43,348 nt of DNA from positions 1-43,348 of the forward strand of contig JAMOMK010000053.1 of the NCBI GenBank assembly GCA_027067055.1, in the 5' to 3' direction. The notes beneath the pieces are model-generated. The model made no database searches, had not been told where the DNA came from, and saw only the letters and a program-made list of their open reading frames with translations. Positions within the stretch are counted from its first letter, which is position 1, and every line of letters begins with the position of its first letter. The stretch is from Lysobacterales bacterium. GTDB lineage: Bacteria > Pseudomonadota > Gammaproteobacteria > Xanthomonadales > Marinicellaceae. The position numbers were made by a program, and so were the translations under genes. This document shows positions 7,275 to 14,919 of the stretch, in pieces.

Positions 7275-7835
7275 ATGCAAAACCAACTTGTTTTATTATT
7301 AAAAAATCGACGATCTGTATTGTCAAAAAATTTATCCGAACCTGGTCCTGATGAAAAGCAATTAAAAACAATTCTAGAAATTGCTGCACGTGTACCCGAT
7401 CATCGCAAGTTAGAGCCGTGGAGGTTCATTGTGATACAAGGTGATGCACGTAAAAACTTAGGTGGAAAATTCTGCGCTATTCGCTTGCAAAATTACAAAT
7501 TAACCAGCGAGCAAATTTCAGCAGAACAAAATCGTTACAATCACGCACCAACTGTAGTCGTGGTAGTTTTTTCCCCTGTGGAGCATAAAACGCCTGTTTT
7601 TGAACAGTTGTTGTCTTGTGGCGCAGTGTGTCAGCATATTAACTTAGCCAGTTCGGCTTTGGGATTTAATAGTCAATGGGTAACTAATTGGTGCAGCTTT
7701 GACAAAGATGCTCAAAAAGAATTAGGGCTTAAACCACACGAATCCATTGCAGGATTTTTTCATATTGGAACAGCCTCTTGTATTCCAAGTGACAGGCAAA
7801 GACCCAATCTAGATGACAAGGTTAACTACTATTGA
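7275..7835 (+). CDS. Nitroreductase family protein, YdjA-like
   Basis: The 186-residue flavoprotein aligns well with E. coli YdjA, an FMN-dependent NAD(P)H nitroreductase-family enzyme of unclear natural substrate. Shared features are NRRSV near the start, the AARVPDHRKLEPWRFIV block (about residues 37-53) and the GFFHIGTA strand near the C-terminus. I start at the ATG at 7275 because this makes the N-terminus match YdjA (MQNQLVLLLKNRRS); a GTG at 7266 would add three residues. No strong ribosome-binding site is seen. It is a single gene, convergent with ompW. Confidence 0.82.
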   Translation: MQNQLVLLLKNRRSVLSKNLSEPGPDEKQLKTILEIAARVPDHRKLEPWRFIVIQGDARKNLGGKFCAIRLQNYKLTSEQISAEQNRYNHAPTVVVVVFSPVEHKTPVFEQLLSCGAVCQHINLASSALGFNSQWVTNWCSFDKDAQKELGLKPHESIAGFFHIGTASCIPSDRQRPNLDDKVNYY

Positions 7836-7851
7836 TAGGACTCTAACAATT

Positions 7852-7882
7852 TGCAGAGACAATAAAACATTGTCCCTGCAAC
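7852..7882. terminator. Possible bidirectional terminator
   Basis: The inverted repeat TTGCAGAGACAAT / ATTGTCCCTGCAA with one mismatch and a 5-base loop lies between the convergent nitroreductase and ompW genes. No strong T run follows on either strand, so termination is plausible but not certain. Confidence 0.45.
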
Positions 7883-7912
7883 CTAAACTTTATTGTTTTA
7901 AGAGGGTTTTAA

Positions 7913-8602
7913 TTAAAAAGTTTTACCGAAACCAACACCCAACACCCATGGATTAATATCAATATCCACTTTAACTGGACCTAAAGCCGAATCAAAAGAA
8001 GCCGTTGTATCAATCTGAATGTACTTCGCATCAATATTGAATGACCAATCATTTTTCATTTCAAAGTCGATACCAAATTGACCAGCCAACCCAAAAGATG
8101 AATCAATATCTAGGTTGCTTGCACCTAATGCAGATTTTGCTCCAGCAGTTAAATCATCGTTAAAAAACAAAGTGTAATTTAAACCAACACCAGCATAAGG
8201 TCTAATTTTCGCTTTTGGATTAAAGTGGTATTGTAAAAATACCGTAGGAGGCAACACATTGGTATCTACAACTCTTGTCCCATCCGGAACATTTAATTCC
8301 GAAGGCAAACCAAAGACATTAACATCATGCTTACTACTTAAATCAGCCAATACCTCAACAGCTATATTGTCTGTCAGCATATAACCAATGGAAATATCCA
8401 GTGAGCTGTTACTGCCAACGGTCACACCAGTTCCTGCTAAATTTGCGCCATCAACATTTAACAAGCTTGAATCGTCACTTGGGTTGATATTTATTGCTCG
8501 CACATGCAACAACCAATCACCTTGTTCTACAGCAGAAACACTTAGTGTTGCACCTAATGAAGCAAGCATGCATACTAATAATTTTTTGTTTATTTTTTTC
8601 AT
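7913..8602 (-). CDS. OmpW family outer membrane protein
   Basis: This is a small eight-stranded outer-membrane beta-barrel of the OmpW family, which forms a narrow hydrophobic channel. The 229 residues open with a signal peptide (MKKINKK then hydrophobic, likely cleavage after SVSA at residue 24). The mature start, EQGDWLLHVRAININPSDDSS, is typical of OmpW. The middle block LPPTVFLQYHFNPKAKIRPYAGVGLNYT and the terminal aromatic residue (ends KTF) required for barrel insertion are all present. It is a single gene with about 210 bases of upstream spacer shared with the divergent nucleoside transporter. Confidence 0.92.
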   Translation of the reverse strand: MKKINKKLLVCMLASLGATLSVSAVEQGDWLLHVRAININPSDDSSLLNVDGANLAGTGVTVGSNSSLDISIGYMLTDNIAVEVLADLSSKHDVNVFGLPSELNVPDGTRVVDTNVLPPTVFLQYHFNPKAKIRPYAGVGLNYTLFFNDDLTAGAKSALGASNLDIDSSFGLAGQFGIDFEMKNDWSFNIDAKYIQIDTTASFDSALGPVKVDIDINPWVLGVGFGKTF

Positions 8603-8747
8603 TTTTATAATCTCAATTTAATTGCGTATATTATAATTCTCTAATATAAAAAATAATTGACAACCATCAAGTTAAAAGCATGTCGTTGATTTGTTTGCCA
8701 AAGACATGTGCAATGAGTTAATATTATTGTTAATTAATAACTCTCAA

Positions 8748-8777
8748 TTGACTTGTTAAATTACACGCCTATATAAT
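8748..8777 (+). promoter_or_regulatory. Sigma-70-type promoter of the nucleoside transporter
   Basis: TTGACT at 8748-8753 and TATAAT at 8772-8777 are separated by 18 bases, close to consensus. The expected start, near 8784, leaves a leader of about 28 bases before the ATG at 8812. Confidence 0.65.
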
Positions 8778-8811
8778 GTTGGATTAGCATTGACAAAGAG
8801 TTCTAAAACCT

Positions 8812-10386
8812 ATGAATGAGTTAATTGCCTCTCAAGGTATCAGTTTTACTTCAATTTCTCGCGGGATAATCGGTATGATTTCCCTTATAGCCATCGCCTA
8901 TATATTTTCTTCTGACCGCAAAAACATCTCTTGGAAAGTAGTGGGGATAGGTTTATTGATGCAACTAATTATTGCAGTTGGTGTCTTGTATGTACCTGCG
9001 ATTAAAGGCATATTTGAATTTATTGGTCATCGCTTTGTCGATGTTATGGAGTTTACTAAATCTGGCACTCGATTTTTATTTAATTCATTTGCAACAGGAA
9101 AGATTGAATCACCTTTAATCAACTTTGCCGTCATGATCTTACCCACCATTATCTTTTTCTCAGCCCTGACATCAGTTTTATTCTTTTTAGGCATTATTCA
9201 AAAAATTGTCAAGGGCCTTGCTATTATATTGACACGTACTCTAAATATTTCTGGTGCAGAGAGTTTATCAGTAGCAGGTAATATCTTCTTGGGTCAAACC
9301 GAGGCACCATTAATGATTAAAGCCTATTTGTCTAAAATGAATCGCTCTGAAATTTTACTGGTAATGATTGGAGGTATGGCAACTGTTGCTGGTGGGGTGT
9401 TAGCGGCTTATGTTAGTTTTTTAGGCGGCGATGATTTGGTGCAACAGGCTTTTTATGCGAAACATTTATTAAGTGCATCGGTTATGGCAGCACCTGGCGC
9501 TATTGTTGTTGCTAAGATATTAATGCCACAAACTGAAAAAATCGACAGCAACATTGAAGTCACCAAAGAAAAGGCAGGGTCAAACTTCTTAGATGCAATG
9601 GCAACAGGAACCTCAGAGGGGTTGAAACTTGCCATGAATATTGGTGCAATGTTATTGGTGTTTTTTGCATTTATTGCAATGGGCAACTATATTTTAGACA
9701 AAATTGGATTCTATACACGCTTTATTGATTTGTTGATTATGTCCGCTTTAGCAATGGCTTATGCTTATTATAAATATTCAAAAAAAGAAGTTAGCACTTA
9801 TATCAAATCTTTTTTAACCTCTTTGTTTTTTGGTATTGTTGTTTTAGTTTTTTATCGCTATCTGAGAGTTCACCTAAATGATGTGAACATATTAGCTAGT
9901 ATTTTTCCTTTTATTGACTCAGACCCTGATAAATTTATTGCAGGAACTTATTCATTAACTGGCTCTATCAATACATGGGTTGCAATAAATACCAACTATG
10001 ACAAACTATCTATGGAATTTATTTTAGGGTATACCTTCGCTCCACTGATGTGGTTAATTGGTGTTGCTAAAGAAGACATGACTATGCTTGGTCAATTATT
10101 AGGAATTAAGCTCATCGCATCTGAGTTTGTTGCCTATATCAACTTAGCAGAATTTAAAGATGTAACTCAACAAACACATATTCACTACCAAAAATCCATC
10201 ATGATAGCCACTTACATGCTATGTGGATTTGCCAACTTTGCTTCTATTGGCATCCAAGTTGGAGGAATAGGGCAACTGGCCCCAAACCAAAGAAAACGTT
10301 TATCAGAATTTGGTATGAAAGCATTGCTTGGTGGCATGCTGGCTTCGTTGTTGTCTGCAAATATTGCTGGCATGTTGGTAGGTTAA
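8812..10386 (+). CDS. NupC/CNT family nucleoside transporter
   Basis: This is a concentrative nucleoside transporter, expected to bring nucleosides into the cytoplasm with H+ or Na+. The 524-residue protein has about ten hydrophobic segments. It carries the family block NIFLGQTEAPLMIKAYL (about residues 161-177) with the substrate-contacting QTEAP, followed by the Gly/Ala-rich segment GGMATVAGGVLAAYVSFLGG. The closing block MLCGFANFASIGIQVGGIG is also typical. It is longer than E. coli NupC (about 400 residues), the extra length lying in the middle around residues 280-390, which is common in marine gammaproteobacteria and flavobacteria. Ion specificity cannot be read here. Confidence 0.9.
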   Translation: MNELIASQGISFTSISRGIIGMISLIAIAYIFSSDRKNISWKVVGIGLLMQLIIAVGVLYVPAIKGIFEFIGHRFVDVMEFTKSGTRFLFNSFATGKIESPLINFAVMILPTIIFFSALTSVLFFLGIIQKIVKGLAIILTRTLNISGAESLSVAGNIFLGQTEAPLMIKAYLSKMNRSEILLVMIGGMATVAGGVLAAYVSFLGGDDLVQQAFYAKHLLSASVMAAPGAIVVAKILMPQTEKIDSNIEVTKEKAGSNFLDAMATGTSEGLKLAMNIGAMLLVFFAFIAMGNYILDKIGFYTRFIDLLIMSALAMAYAYYKYSKKEVSTYIKSFLTSLFFGIVVLVFYRYLRVHLNDVNILASIFPFIDSDPDKFIAGTYSLTGSINTWVAINTNYDKLSMEFILGYTFAPLMWLIGVAKEDMTMLGQLLGIKLIASEFVAYINLAEFKDVTQQTHIHYQKSIMIATYMLCGFANFASIGIQVGGIGQLAPNQRKRLSEFGMKALLGGMLASLLSANIAGMLVG

Positions 10387-10398
10387 GTAGGATACTGC

Positions 10399-11283
10399 AT
10401 GAAAGAAGATGTCTATTTAATTGATGCCAGTATTTATATTTTTAAGAGTTATTTTTCCTATGGTGATGAATTTGTTGCTGCAAATGGCACCCCGATTAAT
10501 GCAGTTTATGGGTTTACACGATTTTTAACTCAATTTATTCATCAAACTAAAGCCAAGCATATCGCCTGTTGTTTTGATGAATCATTGGACTCGTCTTTTC
10601 GCAATGAAATATATCCTGACTACAAAGCCAATCGCGAACCTGCTCCACCAGACCTCAAACGACAGTTTAAATTATGCCAAGAAGTAGCAAATATTATGGG
10701 GGTTGCCACTTTTAGAGATGGTTATTATGAAGCAGATGACTTAATTGGCACATTGGCAAAACACTACCAAAACTTAAATCAGCCAGTTCATATAATCTCT
10801 GCAGATAAAGACTTAGCTCAATTAATTGGTCAGGAGGACAAATGGTGGAATTATGGGAAAGCCGCGCCCTTCTCACCTCAAGACATATATGAAAAATTTG
10901 GTGTTCACCCTCATCAAATTGCAGATTTTTTAGCTCTTACAGGAGACAGTGTAGATAATATCCCTGGAGTTCCTGGAGTTGGTGCAAAAACAGCAAGTCT
11001 ATTATTAAACCATTTTAAATCCTTAGATGAAATCATTTCTCGAAATCAAGAGATTAGATACCTCAGTTTTCGAGGAGCAAAATCATGTCAAAAGAAAATC
11101 GAAAACAATGTAACCGCAGCTAAATTGGCTAAAAAACTCACACTGATTAAGCAAGATATTGAACTTGATAGTTTTGACTTATCAAGAAATAAACTCGACT
11201 TAAGTCGAACAGAAAAACTCTTTGAATACCTTAACTTTGGTCCTTTATTGCGTAGAAAAATTCTTGAAATTGAACATATTTAA
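10399..11283 (+). CDS. 5'-3' exonuclease (PolI N-domain/ExoIX-like)
   Basis: The 294-residue protein is a stand-alone 5'-3' exonuclease/flap endonuclease fold like the N-terminal domain of DNA polymerase I or E. coli ExoIX (Xni). The metal-binding Asp pattern is visible: LIDASIYIFKSY at the start, YKANR near residue 76, YYEADDLIGTLA about 107-118, ISADKDLAQLI about 131-141 and LTGDSVDNIPGVPGVGAKTA about 176-195, the helix-hairpin-helix region. No polymerase domain follows. It starts 12 bases after the transporter stop with an AGGA ribosome-binding site, so it may share its transcript. It probably acts on flaps or RNA primers. Confidence 0.85.
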   Translation: MKEDVYLIDASIYIFKSYFSYGDEFVAANGTPINAVYGFTRFLTQFIHQTKAKHIACCFDESLDSSFRNEIYPDYKANREPAPPDLKRQFKLCQEVANIMGVATFRDGYYEADDLIGTLAKHYQNLNQPVHIISADKDLAQLIGQEDKWWNYGKAAPFSPQDIYEKFGVHPHQIADFLALTGDSVDNIPGVPGVGAKTASLLLNHFKSLDEIISRNQEIRYLSFRGAKSCQKKIENNVTAAKLAKKLTLIKQDIELDSFDLSRNKLDLSRTEKLFEYLNFGPLLRRKILEIEHI

Positions 11284-11342
11284 TTTCCAAATTTTATATT
11301 TGATGTGTTAGAATTCTAAAATAATAATAAAAGGGGGAGCCC

Positions 11343-12644
11343 ATGTCAAAAATTCAAATCCTTGTAGTTGATGATGAGCCAGATATATTACAACTTCTAA
11401 AAATCTCTCTTAATCGAATGGGGTTAACTGTTTATACCGCAGCAACCATTGGTGCTGCTAAAGTCGAATTAGATAAAGTCTCTTTTCATTTTTGTTTAAC
11501 CGATATGAAGCTCCCTGATGGTAATGGTATTGAATTGGTTGAATATGTTAATGAAAAATACCCCAATACACCAATCGCCATCATCACAGCTTATGGAACC
11601 ATCAGTCATGCCGTAAATGCTCTAAAAAAAGGCGCCTTTGACTTCATTACCAAACCCATTAGCATTCAAGTACTGCGTAACTTAGTTGCGAATGCAATTA
11701 ATCAATCCAATACTACTAAGAATAAGCCAAAATCAACTGGACCAAAACAATTAAAGGGCTCATCAGACTACATAAAATCCCTAAACTCGAAAATTAGTAA
11801 GCTTTCTAAATCACAGTCCTATGTCTATATCGAAGGCTCCAAAGGCACGTCAAAAAAATTAATAGCAGAATGCATTCACAACCTATCTCAAAGAAGTGAT
11901 GAACAATTTTATTCTTTTGATTGCCATGATGAACACCAAGATTTTACAGATTTATTTGGTGATGATAAAACTAAAGGTTTGCTAGTCGAGGCAAATGGAA
12001 GCACTTTATACCTTGAAAACATTGAACACCTTTCATTACCCAATCAAGAAAAACTTTACAACGTTCTTATCAAAAAGCAATTACCTACACCCACCAAAGG
12101 AGTTGTCAATCTTGATATAAGACTCATTTGTTCTAGTAATAACTCCATTAAAACCAAAATAAACCAAAATACTTTTAAACAAACATTATATGAACGCATA
12201 AGTATAATTGACATTAATACCCAAGAAATATCACAACACAGTGAAGACATTCCCATTCTTACTAAAGAGATACTTAATAAATACTCAAAACAATGGCAAC
12301 AATTGCCCTGTAAAATAGATTCACAAGCCTTACATAGACTTTGCCAATATGATTTTCCTGGCAATATGTTAGAACTAAAATTAATCTTAGAAAAAGCGGC
12401 AACCTTGTGTGACAACAGCATAATCAGAGAGGGCGATTTAGGCCTTGATGAAGTAGAGGCGCAACCAACACTAATCTCCCAAAGACACGATAAAAACCTT
12501 GAAGAATATATTGAAGAAATAGAAATTCAAGAAATCACTAAAGCATTAGAATTAACCAATAACAATAAGACGGCCGCAGCTAAAGTGCTAGGCATTAGCT
12601 TTAGAGCTTTGCGTTACCGTGTTAAAAAACTGGGCTTAGATTAA
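11343..12644 (+). CDS. PilR-like response regulator with decayed AAA+ domain
   Basis: The 433 residues comprise a receiver domain (1-120; D10, D11, phosphoacceptor D54, K104), a central region with the outline of a sigma-54 activator ATPase (about 137-365), and a Fis-type helix-turn-helix at the C-terminus (about 390-432). The receiver closely resembles PilR (DDEPDILQLLKISLNRM, CLTDMKLPDGNG). The ATPase is degraded. Walker A reads GSKGTSKK (165-172) instead of GESGTGKE, the GAFTGA loop is absent, Walker B reads LYLENI rather than LFLDEI, and the sensor II arginine is Leu343. It therefore probably cannot remodel sigma-54 RNA polymerase, but it could still bind DNA in a phosphorylation-dependent way. 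A GGGGGAG ribosome-binding site precedes the ATG. No cognate kinase gene adjoins it. Confidence 0.82.
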   Translation: MSKIQILVVDDEPDILQLLKISLNRMGLTVYTAATIGAAKVELDKVSFHFCLTDMKLPDGNGIELVEYVNEKYPNTPIAIITAYGTISHAVNALKKGAFDFITKPISIQVLRNLVANAINQSNTTKNKPKSTGPKQLKGSSDYIKSLNSKISKLSKSQSYVYIEGSKGTSKKLIAECIHNLSQRSDEQFYSFDCHDEHQDFTDLFGDDKTKGLLVEANGSTLYLENIEHLSLPNQEKLYNVLIKKQLPTPTKGVVNLDIRLICSSNNSIKTKINQNTFKQTLYERISIIDINTQEISQHSEDIPILTKEILNKYSKQWQQLPCKIDSQALHRLCQYDFPGNMLELKLILEKAATLCDNSIIREGDLGLDEVEAQPTLISQRHDKNLEEYIEEIEIQEITKALELTNNNKTAAAKVLGISFRALRYRVKKLGLD

Positions 12645-12653
12645 TAGAAACCT

Positions 12654-13043
12654 TTAGGCAAAGTCAACCCGGATTTGCTTGATTGTTTCGGTTTGCCATT
12701 CAACAAAGGAGCACTCATTACCCCAAACCACATCGGGCCAACACGCATCACCTTTTTTTCTCCCAATTACATGGATATGTAATTGAGAAACAACATTACC
12801 AATAGCAGCAACGTTAATCTTTGTAATTGAAAATATTTTTTGGAAATAAGTAGAAATCTGCTTTGTTAAATCATTTAAATCCTGTCGTTGAGATTGCGGT
12901 AAATCAAATACCTCTATCACATCGGTTTCAGGAACAATTATAACCCATGGTATGGAGGCATTTTTGTGCAACAACAAATGAAAGCCGTCTTTCTTAATTA
13001 AATAGTGCGTGTCTTTTTGTAATTGTTTATTAATCTCAAACAT
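12654..13043 (-). CDS. HIT domain protein
   Basis: This is a 129-residue histidine-triad protein, a nucleotide hydrolase or transferase fold. The triad region reads VVSQLHIHVIGR (about residues 84-95): the first His of HxHxHxx is Gln, a variant that many proteobacterial HIT proteins share and that keeps the catalytic middle His. The closing block, with WPDVVWG, is also typical of this subgroup. Substrate is unknown. Stop codons of this gene and the PilR-like regulator are 9 bases apart, with no terminator visible between them. Confidence 0.85.
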   Translation of the reverse strand: MFEINKQLQKDTHYLIKKDGFHLLLHKNASIPWVIIVPETDVIEVFDLPQSQRQDLNDLTKQISTYFQKIFSITKINVAAIGNVVSQLHIHVIGRKKGDACWPDVVWGNECSFVEWQTETIKQIRVDFA

Positions 13044-13160
13044 CGTGCAAAGGTCTTTTTTAATTAGATAATACCTTATTCTTCATTAATAGCTTATCTT
13101 TATTGGAATTCACATAGTAAAATGTGCATTTTAAATGCCCTTAAATAATAGAGTAGCCCT

Positions 13161-14420
13161 ATGTTTAACACAAATGACAGTATTGCCAAAACAGATCCGG
13201 AACTATATGCAGCGATTGTTAAAGAAAATCAACGCCAAGAAGATCATATTGAACTGATTGCTTCTGAAAACTACACCTCACCTGCAGTGATGGAAGCACA
13301 AGGATCACAATTAACCAACAAATATGCCGAAGGCTATCCAGGAAAGCGTTATTATGGTGGTTGTGAATATGTAGATATTGCTGAACAATTAGCCCTTTCT
13401 CGCGTTAAAGAGTTATTTAATGCCGACTATGCGAACGTGCAACCACACTCTGGCTCACAAGCTAACCAAGCTGTATATTTTGCTTTATTACAGCCGGGCG
13501 ACACAATATTAGGCATGAGTCTTGATCACGGTGGACATTTAACTCATGGGGCAAAGGTAAATATTTCAGGGAAATTATTCAATGCTGTTCAGTACGGCAT
13601 TGATGATTCAACAGGTGCAATTGATTTTGAAAATGTTCGTGAAATGGCTTTAAAACACAAACCCAAAATGATTATTGGTGGCTTTTCGGCTTATTCTAAA
13701 AAAATTGATTGGCAACAATTTCGCGATATAGCTGATGAAGTGGGTGCTTATTTTATGGTTGATATGGCACATGTTGCTGGTTTAGTCGCGGCAGGTGTCT
13801 ACCCAAGTCCCGTTAATATTGCTGATGTCACCACTTCGACAACACACAAAACTTTAAGAGGACCTCGTGGAGGAATCATCCTAGCTAAAGAAAATGCTGA
13901 AATAGAAAAGAAATTAAACTCTATTGTTTTCCCTGGAATTCAAGGGGGACCTTTGATGCACATAATTGCTGCCAAAGCCGTTGCTTTTAAAGAAGCCTTA
14001 CAACCAGAGTTTACAATCTACCAACAAAATGTGGTTGACAATGCTGATGTAATGGCAAAAACTTTAATCGAACGTGGTTATAACATTGTTTCAGGCGGAA
14101 CAGAAAATCATTTATTTTTATTAGATTTGGTGGATAAAGACATTACAGGAAAAGTTGCCGAAGCACGTTTAGGCGAAGCACATATCACCGTCAATAAAAA
14201 CGCCGTGCCAAATGATCCAAAATCACCCTTCGTCACATCTGGACTGCGCCTTGGTTCACCTGCTGGAACCACTCGTGGTTTTGGACAAGATGAATTTAAA
14301 AAAATTGCCAATTGGATTGCTGATATTATTGACGACATTGACAATGATGAAATCATTGAAACTGTCAAATCAAAAGTGACTGAACTTTGCCATCAATTCC
14401 CTGTCTATGGCAGCAAATAA
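13161..14420 (+). CDS. glyA: Serine hydroxymethyltransferase
   Basis: This PLP enzyme interconverts serine and glycine and feeds one-carbon units to tetrahydrofolate. The 419-residue length is standard. The opening [33 protein letters not shown] is the family signature, and the PLP lysine lies in [14 protein letters not shown] (about residue 230). The block [15 protein letters not shown] near the C-terminus is intact. It is followed after 10 bases by nusB and probably co-transcribed with it. Confidence 0.97.
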   Translation: MFNTNDSIAKTDPELYAAIVKENQRQEDHIELIASENYTSPAVMEAQGSQLTNKYAEGYPGKRYYGGCEYVDIAEQLALSRVKELFNADYANVQPHSGSQANQAVYFALLQPGDTILGMSLDHGGHLTHGAKVNISGKLFNAVQYGIDDSTGAIDFENVREMALKHKPKMIIGGFSAYSKKIDWQQFRDIADEVGAYFMVDMAHVAGLVAAGVYPSPVNIADVTTSTTHKTLRGPRGGIILAKENAEIEKKLNSIVFPGIQGGPLMHIIAAKAVAFKEALQPEFTIYQQNVVDNADVMAKTLIERGYNIVSGGTENHLFLLDLVDKDITGKVAEARLGEAHITVNKNAVPNDPKSPFVTSGLRLGSPAGTTRGFGQDEFKKIANWIADIIDDIDNDEIIETVKSKVTELCHQFPVYGSK

Positions 14421-14430
14421 AGGATAAATA

Positions 14431-14880
14431 ATGAGTAACAAAAAAAACAAGAAACTACCTGAGCCATTAGCAGCAAAAAGACGCGCAAGAAAAAGATTAG
14501 TGCAAGCCTTATACCAATGGCAAATGAATGAATCTCCGGCTAGTGACATCATCAATCAATTTTTAACCGAACAAGATATGGGCAAAGTTGATCAAACTTT
14601 TTTCCAACAAACCCTGCGTTGGATAATTGCCAATATGGATGAAGTTAAAGCCGAAATCAATCCGCTCATGGAGCGTTCAAACTATGCAGTAGGAGAAGTG
14701 GAAAAAGCCATCATGATGATAGGGGTTTATGAGTTTAAAAACAACCCCGAGACTCCTTACAAAGTTGTATTAAATGAGGCAATTGAACTAGCAAAACAGT
14801 ACGGCGGCGATGGTGCGCACACTTTTATTAATGGAACTTTGCATAAGGCCTCAAAAAAATTACGCCCTTTAGAGCATTAA
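14431..14880 (+). CDS. nusB: Transcription antitermination factor NusB
   Basis: NusB joins NusE (S10) at boxA to support antitermination on rRNA operons. The 149-residue protein has a basic N-terminal extension (KKNKKLPEPLAAKRRARKRLVQALYQWQMN) with the usual R-x-x-A-x-Q-A-L-Y pattern. It ends with the helical VLNEAIELAKQYGGDGAHTFINGTLHKASKKLR block. It lies 10 bases after glyA with an AAAGGATAA ribosome-binding site. In E. coli nusB follows ribH; that neighbourhood is not kept here. Confidence 0.93.
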   Translation: MSNKKNKKLPEPLAAKRRARKRLVQALYQWQMNESPASDIINQFLTEQDMGKVDQTFFQQTLRWIIANMDEVKAEINPLMERSNYAVGEVEKAIMMIGVYEFKNNPETPYKVVLNEAIELAKQYGGDGAHTFINGTLHKASKKLRPLEH

Positions 14881-14919
14881 GCAAACTCTGAGAAATAGAG
14901 ACAACAACACAGCTTACCT

